This document shows, piece by piece, positions 1 to 6,401 of a stretch of DNA of 18,843 bases. Source of the DNA: Tissierellia bacterium. GTDB lineage: Bacteria; Bacillota_A; Clostridia; Tissierellales; Peptoniphilaceae. The stretch is taken from contig JAAZCH010000060.1 of NCBI GenBank assembly GCA_012513395.1, positions 1-18,843 on the forward strand, in the 5' to 3' direction. Position 1 is the stretch's first letter; every line of letters starts with the position of its first letter. The notes beneath the pieces were generated by a model. The model saw only the letters and a list, made by a program, of their open reading frames with translations, ran no database searches and was not told the origin of the DNA. The translations under genes were made by a program, and so were the position numbers.

Positions 1-40
1 AATCAGGGTGTCCCGGGTTCGAGTCCCGGATGGATCACCA
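1..40 (+). tRNA. 3' part of a tRNA, probably tRNA-Lys (left edge cuts it)
   Basis: The window opens inside a tRNA. Visible are the last two anticodon-loop bases (AA), the 3' anticodon-stem strand TCAGG, a T-arm with stem CCGGG/CCCGG around loop TTCGAGT (13-29), a 3' acceptor strand ATGGATC, discriminator A and an encoded CCA at 38-40. The anticodon is outside the window. The combination of loop ending AA, stem TCAGG and discriminator A fits bacterial tRNA-Lys best, but other A-discriminator tRNAs cannot be excluded. Confidence 0.75.
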
Positions 41-45
41 TTTTA

Positions 46-134
46 GGAGAGGTACCGAAGCGGTCATAACGGGGCGGTCTTGAAAACCGTTAGGGTGCAA
101 GCCCACGTGGGTTCGAATCCCACCCTCTCCGCCA
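46..134 (+). tRNA. tRNA-Ser (anticodon UGA)
   Basis: The acceptor GGAGAGG pairs with CCTCTCC, followed by discriminator G and an encoded CCA (132-134). The anticodon loop reads CTTGAAA, giving UGA for UCN serine codons. The long variable arm between the anticodon stem and the T-arm is typical of class II tRNAs such as serine. It starts only five bases after the preceding tRNA, so both are cut from one precursor. Confidence 0.97.
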
Positions 135-136
135 AT

Positions 137-173
137 CTTATCTTTGATCAAAAATAATACATATCAAGATGAG
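137..173 (+). other. Spacer hairpin between the two tRNA-Ser genes
   Basis: Positions 137-148 pair with 163-173 in an 11-bp stem with one bulged T and a 14-nt A-rich loop. There is no following T-run, so this is not an intrinsic terminator. It may help processing of the tRNA precursor or may be incidental in AT-rich DNA. Confidence 0.35.
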
Positions 174-208
174 ACTAATAGAAATAAATTGTAATGTGAA
201 GCCTTTGA

Positions 209-301
209 GGAGATGTACTCAAGAGGCTGAAGAGGCTCCCCTGCTAAGGGAGTAGGTCCCGTCAAAGGGGCGCGAGGGTTCAAATCCCTCCATCTCCGCC
301 A
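209..301 (+). tRNA. tRNA-Ser (anticodon GCU)
   Basis: The acceptor GGAGATG pairs with CATCTCC, then discriminator G and encoded CCA (299-301). The anticodon loop CTGCTAA gives GCU, reading AGC/AGU. A long, paired variable arm follows, as expected for serine. It is the second serine isoacceptor in the cluster, separated from the first by a 74-bp spacer. Confidence 0.97.
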
Positions 302-302
302 C

Positions 303-322
303 AAAGATCTTTCGAGATCTTT
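303..322 (+). other. UUCG-tetraloop hairpin in the tRNA spacer
   Basis: AAAGATCT pairs perfectly with AGATCTTT around a TTCG loop, immediately 3' of the CCA end of tRNA-Ser(GCU). Only a short T-rich stretch (TTTTG) overlaps and follows, so termination would be weak. A stabilising or processing role is a guess. Confidence 0.45.
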
Positions 323-349
323 TGTCTCAATAGAGATATTAAACATTGT

Positions 350-426
350 GGGCCTTTAGCTCAGTCGGTTAGAGCGCCCGGCTCATAACCGGTAGGTCCG
401 GGGTTCGAGTCCCTGAAGGCCCACCA
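350..426 (+). tRNA. tRNA-Met (anticodon CAU), elongator type
   Basis: The acceptor GGGCCTT pairs with AAGGCCC, with discriminator A and encoded CCA (424-426). The anticodon loop CTCATAA gives CAU. The first acceptor pair is G-C rather than the mismatched C1-A72 of bacterial initiator tRNA, so this is elongator Met. A lysidine-modified tRNA-Ile2 with the same CAU anticodon cannot be strictly excluded by sequence alone. Confidence 0.92.
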
Positions 427-452
427 CAATTTTATTAATTAGTGTAGTAATT

Positions 453-528
453 GCCCGGATAGCTCAGTCGGTAGAGCAGCAGACTGAAAATCTGCGTGTC
501 GCTGGTTCGATTCCGGCTTCGGGCACCA
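453..528 (+). tRNA. tRNA-Phe (anticodon GAA)
   Basis: The acceptor GCCCGGA pairs with TTCGGGC (one G-U), with discriminator A and encoded CCA (526-528). The anticodon loop CTGAAAA gives GAA. The D-arm and T-arm (TTCGATT loop) are standard. A terminator-like hairpin starts six bases after the CCA. Confidence 0.97.
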
Positions 529-533
529 TAACT

Positions 534-561
534 CCATTTACACTAAGTAAATGGTTTTTTT
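534..561 (+). terminator. Intrinsic terminator between tRNA-Phe and tRNA-Trp
   Basis: CCATTTAC pairs with GTAAATGG (8 bp, 5-nt loop ACTAA) and is followed directly by seven T residues. This is a textbook rho-independent terminator. It ends two bases before the mature 5' end of tRNA-Trp, so tRNA-Trp would need read-through. Confidence 0.8.
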
Positions 562-563
562 AT

Positions 564-639
564 AGGGGCGTAGTTCAGTTGGTGGAACGTCGGTCTCCAA
601 AACCGAATGTCATGGGTTCGAGTCCTATCGTCCCTGCCA
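564..639 (+). tRNA. tRNA-Trp (anticodon CCA)
   Basis: The acceptor AGGGGCG pairs with CGTCCCT, with discriminator G and encoded CCA (637-639). The anticodon loop CTCCAAA gives CCA. It is the last gene of the tRNA cluster. The T-run of an apparent terminator lies immediately upstream and I see no convincing promoter of its own, so its expression relative to the other tRNAs is uncertain. Confidence 0.97.
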
Positions 640-643
640 AATA

Positions 644-681
644 AAAAAGCAATCAATTCTATAAGAATTGATTGCTTTTTT
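644..681 (+). terminator. Bidirectional intrinsic terminator
   Basis: A long perfect stem (AAAAAAGCAATCAATTC against GAATTGATTGCTTTTTT) with a short ATAA-rich loop has a T-run on the plus strand and, by symmetry, on the minus strand. It ends the tRNA cluster and also lies just past the stop of the convergent minus-strand nuclease gene. Confidence 0.93.
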
Positions 682-683
682 AT

Positions 684-1607
684 TTATATAATACTTTCTA
701 AATATTTTTTTAAATATTGGAAGGCATTTTTATAAAGTATTTCCTTGTCATATTTAACTAATAATATTTCTTGAGGGGATTTCAAATTGTAATTGCAATT
801 TAAATCTAGTCCGTTTTTTTCTATATATGTGCATTTAATATTTTTTGAATAGTTATCTTCTTTAGTAAAAGTACTCAGGTCAAATATATTGTCTCTAATT
901 GTAAATTCAGAAGATAAATGATTGAAATATGCTTTATTGATCGTTGAATCTCCAGTGATTTTTAAAAATCTTCTATTTAGTAATATTTTGCTTACATCAA
1001 AGAGATTATCTCCAACAATTATTCTATTTTTGTCCTTAATAATATCAAATATATCAAAGAGTTTTGGCATATTTAAAACGTCTTCTTCGTTGTGCAAAAG
1101 CAAGGGGAGTTCTAGTCTTTTGTTTCCAGATTCATATTCGTAATATAATTGGATTAAATCTCCGCCTGTGAATATATCTTCTCTGTTTATTCCTAGAAAC
1201 TTTTCTATAGTTTTAAGTTTTTGATTTTCTAAATCTAGCATGAAGGTTTTGTCTTTAATTTCTCGGTATATATCCAAAGATTTAAAATTTTGAAAATTAA
1301 AATCCAAGGAATTAATTTTGGCTCTTTGTTCTATAAATCCTAGGTCAAAGGCATCGCCGTTGAATGTAATTATGGTTTCAAAATTATTTAATAGTTCTTT
1401 AGTTTTTACCAATAATTCCTTTTCTTCACCTTTGTATTCAGTTAAAAATTGGCGAAATATAAACTTATTTCCTTCTTTTGCCAGAGTTCCCATGAGATAA
1501 ATTCTATTTTTTGTTCTCATAAATCCTGTAGTTTCTATATCAAGGAATATGGAATTATTTGGGATTCTATCGTTAATTAAGTCTAATCTTTTTTCTATTA
1601 TTTTCAT
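684..1607 (-). CDS. RNase H-like 3'-5' exonuclease domain protein (YprB type)
   Basis: This 307-aa protein has the DEDD exonuclease pattern of the RNase_H_2/YprB family. Exo I is DIETTG (D23, E25), Exo II is the NGxxFD block (N83, D88) and Exo III is HNEEDV (H172, D176). The stretch LKTIEKFLGI around residues 131-140 is also typical of the family. The exonuclease domain fills roughly residues 15-200. The last 100 residues resemble nothing I recognise. In Bacillus the homologue yprB sits beside a helicase, but here it stands alone, divergent from iscS. The start has no Shine-Dalgarno site, and a TATAAT lies only six bases upstream of the ATG, suggesting a leaderless transcript. The exact nucleic-acid substrate is unknown. 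Nuclease activity is inferred from the intact acidic residues. Confidence 0.85.
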   Translation of the reverse strand: MKIIEKRLDLINDRIPNNSIFLDIETTGFMRTKNRIYLMGTLAKEGNKFIFRQFLTEYKGEEKELLVKTKELLNNFETIITFNGDAFDLGFIEQRAKINSLDFNFQNFKSLDIYREIKDKTFMLDLENQKLKTIEKFLGINREDIFTGGDLIQLYYEYESGNKRLELPLLLHNEEDVLNMPKLFDIFDIIKDKNRIIVGDNLFDVSKILLNRRFLKITGDSTINKAYFNHLSSEFTIRDNIFDLSTFTKEDNYSKNIKCTYIEKNGLDLNCNYNLKSPQEILLVKYDKEILYKNAFQYLKKYLESII

Positions 1608-1613
1608 ATAAAT

Positions 1614-1619
1614 ATTATA
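1614..1619 (-). promoter_or_regulatory. -10 box for the RNase H-like gene (leaderless start likely)
   Basis: On the minus strand TATAAT ends six bases before the ATG at 1607, so transcription should begin at or near the start codon. No clear -35 or ribosome-binding site is visible. Confidence 0.45.
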
Positions 1620-1651
1620 TCAAATAAATTTATCCTTTGCAGTCTAGAAAT

Positions 1652-1683
1652 TTGTACATAAGATATTTTCTTTATAGTATAAT
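1652..1683 (+). promoter_or_regulatory. Promoter of the iscS-thiI operon
   Basis: A perfect -10 TATAAT (1678-1683) lies upstream of iscS, with overlapping TATAGT at 1673-1678. TTGTAC at 1652-1657 may serve as -35, at 15 bp from TATAGT or 20 bp from TATAAT; neither spacing is ideal. The AGAGGTG ribosome-binding site at 1689-1695 would be almost at the transcript's 5' end. Confidence 0.5.
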
Positions 1684-1699
1684 ATTTCAGAGGTGTAAA

Positions 1700-2854
1700 A
1701 TGATTTATTTAGATAATTGTGCTACAACTAAACCTAGGAGAGAAGTTGTAGATTTAATGATAAAAAGTTTAGAAGAAGATTTCTCAAACCCATCTAGTCT
1801 CCATTCCTTTGGACATAGAATCGAAAAAAAGGTAGAGGAATCTAGAAGTATTATCGCAGAGTTCTTGAATGTAATGCCAGAGGAGTTGTACTTTACTTCC
1901 GGTGGGACTGAGTCTAATAATATATTTATTAATGGAGCAGTAAAAAGGAATAAGCAAATTGGAAATAAAATTATCACTACTCATTTGGAACATTCGGCGG
2001 TGGGAGAGGTTTTTAAAAACTTAGAAAGTGATGGTTATGAAGTAGTCTATTTATCCTCAGATGATAATGGAAAAGTGGATTTGGAGCAATTAAGATCAGA
2101 GATGAATGGGAATGTATCACTGGTATCTATAATGCATGTAAACAACGAATTGGGGACGATTAACGATATTAGAAGTGCTTCAGAAATAATAAAAAGTGCA
2201 AACAAAAATACATTTTTCCACGTGGATGGGGTTCAAGCTTTTGGCAAAATTCCTGTAGATTTAAAAAATTTGGGCGTAGATGGATATTCCATATCTGGTC
2301 ATAAAATTCACGCTCCAAAGGGCATAGGTGCTTTGTATATAAGAAAGGGCATTCAAATTTCTCCAATTTTCTTTGGTGGCAATCAAGAAAAAGGTATTCG
2401 CTCTGGGACGGAAAACACGACTGGAATTTTTGCCTTTGGAAAAGCCGTGGAGATTTTAAAGAAGAATTTTATTGAAGAAGATGAACTTAAAGACAAGCTA
2501 AGAAATCAAATGGTAAATCTATTGGAAAAAAACTTTACAGATTATGTAATTAATACTCCCTTAGACAACAGTCCAAATTCAATTTTAAATGTGAGCTTTT
2601 TCCATACTAGAGGAGAAGTTATATTACATTATTTAGAGCAAGATGAGATTTATATAAGCACGACGTCGGCTTGTAGCAGTAATAGTAAGACCAAATCCAA
2701 TTTGGAAAAACTAGGCAAATCTACGGAAATTTGTGATGGTTCTATCAGGATTTGTCTAGGCTATGAAAATACAATGGAAGATATTGAGATATTTATGGAA
2801 AAACTCCACTTTGCTGTGGAAGATATTAGAAAGATTACGATGAGGAAAAGATGA
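1700..2854 (+). CDS. iscS: Cysteine desulfurase (IscS/NifS family)
   Basis: This PLP enzyme of 384 aa removes sulfur from cysteine as a protein persulfide and feeds it to thiolation or Fe-S assembly. It starts MIYLDNCATT, as in the family. The PLP lysine is K202 in SGHK, the cofactor-contacting residues are H98, D176 and Q179, the phosphate-binding block is TSGGTESNN (66-74), and the catalytic cysteine is C325 in TSACSS. I chose ATG 1700 because AGAGGTG lies five bases before it. The in-frame ATG at 1637 would add 21 residues foreign to the family and would precede the promoter -10. The stop overlaps the start of thiI (ATGA), so the two are translationally coupled. This argues that the main sulfur acceptor is ThiI. 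Confidence 0.95.
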   Translation: MIYLDNCATTKPRREVVDLMIKSLEEDFSNPSSLHSFGHRIEKKVEESRSIIAEFLNVMPEELYFTSGGTESNNIFINGAVKRNKQIGNKIITTHLEHSAVGEVFKNLESDGYEVVYLSSDDNGKVDLEQLRSEMNGNVSLVSIMHVNNELGTINDIRSASEIIKSANKNTFFHVDGVQAFGKIPVDLKNLGVDGYSISGHKIHAPKGIGALYIRKGIQISPIFFGGNQEKGIRSGTENTTGIFAFGKAVEILKKNFIEEDELKDKLRNQMVNLLEKNFTDYVINTPLDNSPNSILNVSFFHTRGEVILHYLEQDEIYISTTSACSSNSKTKSNLEKLGKSTEICDGSIRICLGYENTMEDIEIFMEKLHFAVEDIRKITMRKR

Positions 2855-4014
2855 GAGAAGTTATATCAATTAGTTCAGGAGAAATTGTATTAAAGGGCAA
2901 GAATAGGAAATATTTTGAAAATGCTTTGATTTCTAAAATTAGAAGGGCATTGAAGGATTTAGAAATAGAAAGAATTTACAAAGAAATCGGTAAGACATAT
3001 GTGGAATGTCGCGAAGAAGATATCGAAGAAGCCATTAATAGAATAAAAAATGTTTTTGGGATTGTATATGTCAGCAGAGTAGTACGATGCGAAAAAAACA
3101 TTGAAGATATAGAAAAAGCTATAGACAAAGTTTTGAGCTGGAAGGATACGGATAAAGAGTTCACTTTCAAAGTTATTTCTTCTAGAGCAGATAAAAATTA
3201 TCCGCTAAATAGTCCACAACTGAATCAAAAATTCGGCGGATATGTTTTAAAAAATTATGAAAATGCAAAAGTAGATGTTCACAAACCTGAAGTGAACTTA
3301 TTTTTAGAAATTAGAAGCTATGCATACGTATATGCCGATAGATTTGATGGACTAGGTGGGATGCCTATGGGAACAAACGGTAAAGGCTTAATTTTACTTT
3401 CAGGGGGAATAGATAGTCCAGTTGCTGCGTTTATGATGGCTAGGCGAGGATTGGAAATAAATGCAGTTCACTATCATTCTTATCCATATACATCAGAAAG
3501 AGCAGAAGAAAAGGTTTTGGATCTTGCGAAAATTGTATCTAGATATTCTGGATCTATGAAAGTATTTTCTGTAAATATTTTAGAGATACAAAGAGCCATT
3601 GCAGAAAATTGTGACGAAAACAATATGACCATAATCTCTAGGAAGTTTATGATGAGAATTGCAGAAGAAATCTCCAAGAAAAATAATTATGATGCTCTAA
3701 TTACAGGAGACAACTTAGGACAAGTAGCCAGCCAGACCATAAAGGCTATGAAAGTTATAGACAAAACTACGGACATGTTGGTCTTTAGGCCTTTAATTAG
3801 CATGGACAAAACACAGATTATAAAAATTTCTGAGGATATAGGAACCTATGAAACTTCAATACTACCTTTTGATGATTGCTGCACGATATTTGCACCAAAG
3901 CATCCTAACTTGAATCCTACTGAAGAGAAAATTAATGCTGAAGAAGAAAAGCTAGATATAGAAGGGCTTGTAAATAGAGCGGTGGAGTCGGCAAGAATTA
4001 TTGAAATAGAATAA
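2851..4014 (+). CDS. thiI: tRNA 4-thiouridine synthetase ThiI (short form)
   Basis: ThiI adenylates and thiolates U8 of tRNAs and can supply sulfur for thiazole synthesis. The 387-aa protein has an N-terminal ferredoxin-like plus THUMP region (about 1-165), the PP-loop ATPase motif SGGIDSP (184-190), and the conserved DDCCTIF segment with C343/C344 (the second matching the essential cysteine of ThiI). It ends near residue 387 without the C-terminal rhodanese domain of the enterobacterial enzyme. This is usual in Firmicutes, where a dedicated desulfurase hands over sulfur directly. The ATGA overlap with iscS supports that pairing. All complete tRNAs upstream in this window have U at position 8, the known target. 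Confidence 0.95.
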   Translation: MREVISISSGEIVLKGKNRKYFENALISKIRRALKDLEIERIYKEIGKTYVECREEDIEEAINRIKNVFGIVYVSRVVRCEKNIEDIEKAIDKVLSWKDTDKEFTFKVISSRADKNYPLNSPQLNQKFGGYVLKNYENAKVDVHKPEVNLFLEIRSYAYVYADRFDGLGGMPMGTNGKGLILLSGGIDSPVAAFMMARRGLEINAVHYHSYPYTSERAEEKVLDLAKIVSRYSGSMKVFSVNILEIQRAIAENCDENNMTIISRKFMMRIAEEISKKNNYDALITGDNLGQVASQTIKAMKVIDKTTDMLVFRPLISMDKTQIIKISEDIGTYETSILPFDDCCTIFAPKHPNLNPTEEKINAEEEKLDIEGLVNRAVESARIIEIE

Positions 4015-4024
4015 ATAGTTCGAG

Positions 4025-4468
4025 GTGAAAGATGAGGAAGTTTCCTATATAGACATGACAAAGGGAGATATTTTATCAGGGTTTAAAATGTTTTACGATA
4101 TGGCGACTTTTGCTCCAGTTTCATTTAGAAATAGTTATGAGTCAGCGGCAAATAATGACCCAAATAGGGAACAGGCTAGAATAAAAGTAAAAGATACTGA
4201 TGCAAATATTTTGTTAATCGCTGGTACAGAGGATATGATGTGGCAATCCGATGTGGCTGCTCAAAATATCTACGACAAGCGACCAGAAAATTTTGAGGTT
4301 TTGATATACGAAGGAGCAGGTCATGTGTTTTTTGCAGACTGGTATTTTAACGCTGGCAATATGAATATGGCTTTGGGTGGAGACATCAAGAGAAATGGAA
4401 AAGCTGGCCATGATAGCATGAAAATTATAGTAGATAGATTAGAAAAATGGCACAGTCAAGATAATTAA
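4025..4468 (+). pseudogene. 5'-truncated acyl-CoA thioesterase/BAAT C-terminal hydrolase remnant
   Basis: The open frame gives about 147 aa matching only the C-terminal part of BAAT_C/acyl-CoA thioester hydrolases, an alpha/beta-hydrolase fold. It includes the LLIAGTEDMMW block with the acid residue (D70), the GAGH block with the catalytic histidine (H100), and a late MALGGD...NGKAGHDS segment typical of the family. The nucleophile elbow and all N-terminal strands are missing, so it cannot be an active hydrolase. The frame has only a GTG start with no ribosome-binding site. A good GAGGTGA (4022-4028) instead faces ATG 4032, which opens another frame and stops after six codons. That looks like an original start followed by a deletion or frameshift. 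It lies ten bases after thiI. Expression as a small protein is possible but unlikely to matter. Confidence 0.72.
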
Positions 4469-4473
4469 ATATT

Positions 4474-4503
4474 TTGACATGCATTAATACTTGTGACTAT
4501 ATA
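4474..4503 (+). promoter_or_regulatory. Consensus sigma-A promoter upstream of a small-RNA candidate
   Basis: A perfect -35 TTGACA (4474-4479) is followed after 18 bp by TATATA (4498-4503). No ORF of note follows on the plus strand before the terminator at 4564-4601, so the likely product is a transcript of about 90 nt. Confidence 0.6.
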
Positions 4504-4509
4504 AAATAA

Positions 4510-4601
4510 TATACCTGATGAATTTAGCTTGTTAATAGTGACAAATTAAAATCATCAATAATAAAACAACATCCAGAAGATTTCCGGATGTTGTTTATTT
4601 T
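4510..4601 (+). ncRNA. Candidate small RNA between the hydrolase remnant and phoA
   Basis: The predicted transcript starts about seven bases after the -10 box and ends at the terminator T-stretch. Its first part folds into a long imperfect hairpin. TGATGA pairs with TCATCA (4516-4521/4552-4557), TTTA with TAAA (4523-4526/4547-4550) and TTGT with ACAA (4529-4532/4541-4544), closing an 8-nt loop TAATAGTG. The second hairpin is the terminator. The order promoter, hairpin, terminator with no coding frame is the layout of a stand-alone sRNA. Its 3' end reaches towards the end of the convergent phoA gene, so an antisense effect on that mRNA is conceivable. The alternative is a 3' UTR of the upstream unit. 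Confidence 0.5.
4564..4601 (+). terminator. Bidirectional terminator between sRNA candidate and phoA
   Basis: AAACAACATCC pairs with GGATGTTGTTT (11 bp). The loop AGAAGATTTCC can itself close as GAA/TTC. TTTATTTT on the plus strand and TTTTATTATT on the minus strand let it serve both the plus-strand transcript and phoA. Confidence 0.9.
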
Positions 4602-4609
4602 CCCTAAAA

Positions 4610-6223
4610 TTATTTTACTAATTCAAATGCTCCTTGTGGCACATAAATTGTTTTTGTGTTGAAGATTGTAAGTCCGCCTATGTCGACTTTTTCTCCGTTA
4701 ACTAAAGCATAGTTTTTAGAGATAGGAAGTATGATTTCTTGTTCTCCTTTTACTACTTTAACTTCGTGATTTGTATCTTCTGCGAAGTTGAATTCTATAG
4801 TTGCTCCCTTAGCTTCGAATCCTGGTCTAGCTACGTTATATAATTTTGAAGTTAGAGAATTCAAATCTAATTGAAGTAATCCACTTACATATTTTCCTAT
4901 GTCACTGTTGTGAACTGTTCCTGAAAGAACTTTTGCATTGGAGTCAGTAGAGTAGCAATAAAGTGCTACGTCGCCACCAACGTGTCCACCAGTAGTCCAA
5001 CCAATGTTGGATCTGTTAGACACAACTGTTCCTACAGCTCCTTGAACATCTTTTGCATCTTTTATGGATTTCAATTCAGCTTCTGTTAAGTCAGCTATTC
5101 CATATGCTTCATTCATTACAGCTGCGATATTAGTTCTATTTTCATCTAGTTTAGCAGCTACTCCTTCTCCAGTAAGTTTTGCATCTTTTATGATATGAGT
5201 AAATGACTCAAGAGGAGCTTTGTCATATCCTGAAGAAATTTGTCTATGTCCTACTGTAAGTCCACCTGTACCGTGGTCAGAAGCAATTATCAATACAGTA
5301 TCTCCGTGTTTATCAGCAAAATCTTTAGCAATTTTTACAGCTTTGTCAAATGCTAAAACGTCAGAATTTACACCCACTGGATCGTTAGCATGTGCTGCCC
5401 AGTCTACTTTAGAACCTTCTACCATTAAGAAGAAGCCTTTGTCATTTTTAGCAAGAACTTCTAAAGCTTTTTCAGTCATTTCTGCAAGAGATGGTTCTTT
5501 TGCAGGGTCTCTGTCGATGTCATAAGCCATTGCAGATTCTGCAAACATTCCCCAAAGCTTGTCCCCAGTTGAAGCCTTCATAGCTTCTGGAGTTGTTATA
5601 TAGTCATATCCTAACTCTTTTATTACTCCAACTAGATCTTCGCCGTCTTTTCTAACAACTGGATCTAAGTGCTTGCTACCTGCTCCTAAAACTACTTCCA
5701 TTCCTTGGTAAACTTGTTGTTCAGCAAGGTCTTCATAGTTATTTCTGTTAGGGTTGTGAGATGTGAAATCCGCTGGTGTAGCGTGCTGAACGTTAGATGT
5801 AGAAATTATTCCTGTAGCTTTTCCAGCTCTTTCAGCGCCTTCTACTATTGTAGCAATAGGCATCATAGCTTTTGACTTGTCAAATTCTGCTCCTGGCATT
5901 CCTGCTACTGATGGATAAGTTCCAACGTAAGGTGATTGGGTTTTGTATCCAGTAGCCATTGCAGTTCCTGCTGGTGCAGAGTCAGCGATTGGAGTGTTAG
6001 CGTTGTTAGTTTTAACAAGTCCTGTAGCCATTGAATCCATAACTAATTTGAAATCATCTGTCATCCATCTAGCCATAGTAGACGCTTCGATGTTCATTCC
6101 ATCTGGAATCATCATTATTACATTTTTTGCAGTTCCGTAATTTACTTCTGCCGCCATAGCGAAAGAAGGTACCATTATGACAAAAACTAAAACCAATGCC
6201 ATAATTTTCTTGAAATTCTTCAT
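4610..6223 (-). CDS. phoA: Secreted PhoA-type alkaline phosphatase
   Basis: This 537-aa phosphomonoesterase releases phosphate outside the cell. A signal peptide (basic MKNFKK, hydrophobic 7-23, AMAA cleavage region) starts it; there is no lipobox. Catalytic motifs are intact: D41 in IPDGMN, the phosphorylated serine S82 in ADSAPAGTAMATG, H147/T149 in HATPADF, the metal ligands E269, D274 and H278 (VEG..VDWAAH), D316/H317 in SDHGTGG, and H414 in GGHVGGD. Residues about 470-537 form a beta-rich tail (KNYALVNGEKVDIGG...YVPQGAFELV) resembling the copper-amine-oxidase N-like domain of Firmicute surface proteins. No SLH or LPXTG anchor is present, so release or another attachment is likely. AGGAGG sits seven bases before the start. 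Upstream TTAACA/TTTACA elements suggest phosphate control. Confidence 0.95.
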   Translation of the reverse strand: MKNFKKIMALVLVFVIMVPSFAMAAEVNYGTAKNVIMMIPDGMNIEASTMARWMTDDFKLVMDSMATGLVKTNNANTPIADSAPAGTAMATGYKTQSPYVGTYPSVAGMPGAEFDKSKAMMPIATIVEGAERAGKATGIISTSNVQHATPADFTSHNPNRNNYEDLAEQQVYQGMEVVLGAGSKHLDPVVRKDGEDLVGVIKELGYDYITTPEAMKASTGDKLWGMFAESAMAYDIDRDPAKEPSLAEMTEKALEVLAKNDKGFFLMVEGSKVDWAAHANDPVGVNSDVLAFDKAVKIAKDFADKHGDTVLIIASDHGTGGLTVGHRQISSGYDKAPLESFTHIIKDAKLTGEGVAAKLDENRTNIAAVMNEAYGIADLTEAELKSIKDAKDVQGAVGTVVSNRSNIGWTTGGHVGGDVALYCYSTDSNAKVLSGTVHNSDIGKYVSGLLQLDLNSLTSKLYNVARPGFEAKGATIEFNFAEDTNHEVKVVKGEQEIILPISKNYALVNGEKVDIGGLTIFNTKTIYVPQGAFELVK

Positions 6224-6273
6224 TAAAATTCCTCCTAGAGTATTAATATTTCTAATTAACTATAAAGTAAAAT

Positions 6274-6301
6274 TGTAAAGGGTAGAATAGGGAATTGTTA
6301 A
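6274..6301 (-). promoter_or_regulatory. Possible Pho-box pair upstream of phoA
   Basis: On the minus strand TTAACA (6296-6301) and TTTACA (6274-6279) lie 22 bp apart, two turns of the 11-bp phasing of PhoP boxes (TTWACA-like, known from Bacillus). The middle site (CTATTC) does not match. In AT-rich DNA this may be chance. Confidence 0.3.
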
Positions 6302-6342
6302 ATGTATATAAATTACTTAGAGTTTACAAAAAAATAGAATTG

Positions 6343-6371
6343 TTTAAAAGAGTTAACTATGATGATATAAT
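6343..6371 (+). promoter_or_regulatory. Promoter of the sortase gene
   Basis: TTTAAA (6343-6348) and a perfect TATAAT (6366-6371) are 17 bp apart. They sit upstream of the GAGGTGA ribosome-binding site (6391-6397) and the ATG at 6402. Confidence 0.6.
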
Positions 6372-6401
6372 AAAAGAATATATTAATTGTGAGGTGAGAA
6401 G

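Noticed and set aside
164..346. Minus-strand 60-codon frame over the tRNA-Ser region
   Set aside because: It runs antisense across a complete tRNA gene, has no family resemblance and no ribosome-binding site.
1637..1699. Extended N-terminus of IscS
   Set aside because: The 21 extra residues do not resemble the family, and the promoter -10 and ribosome-binding site lie within this stretch.
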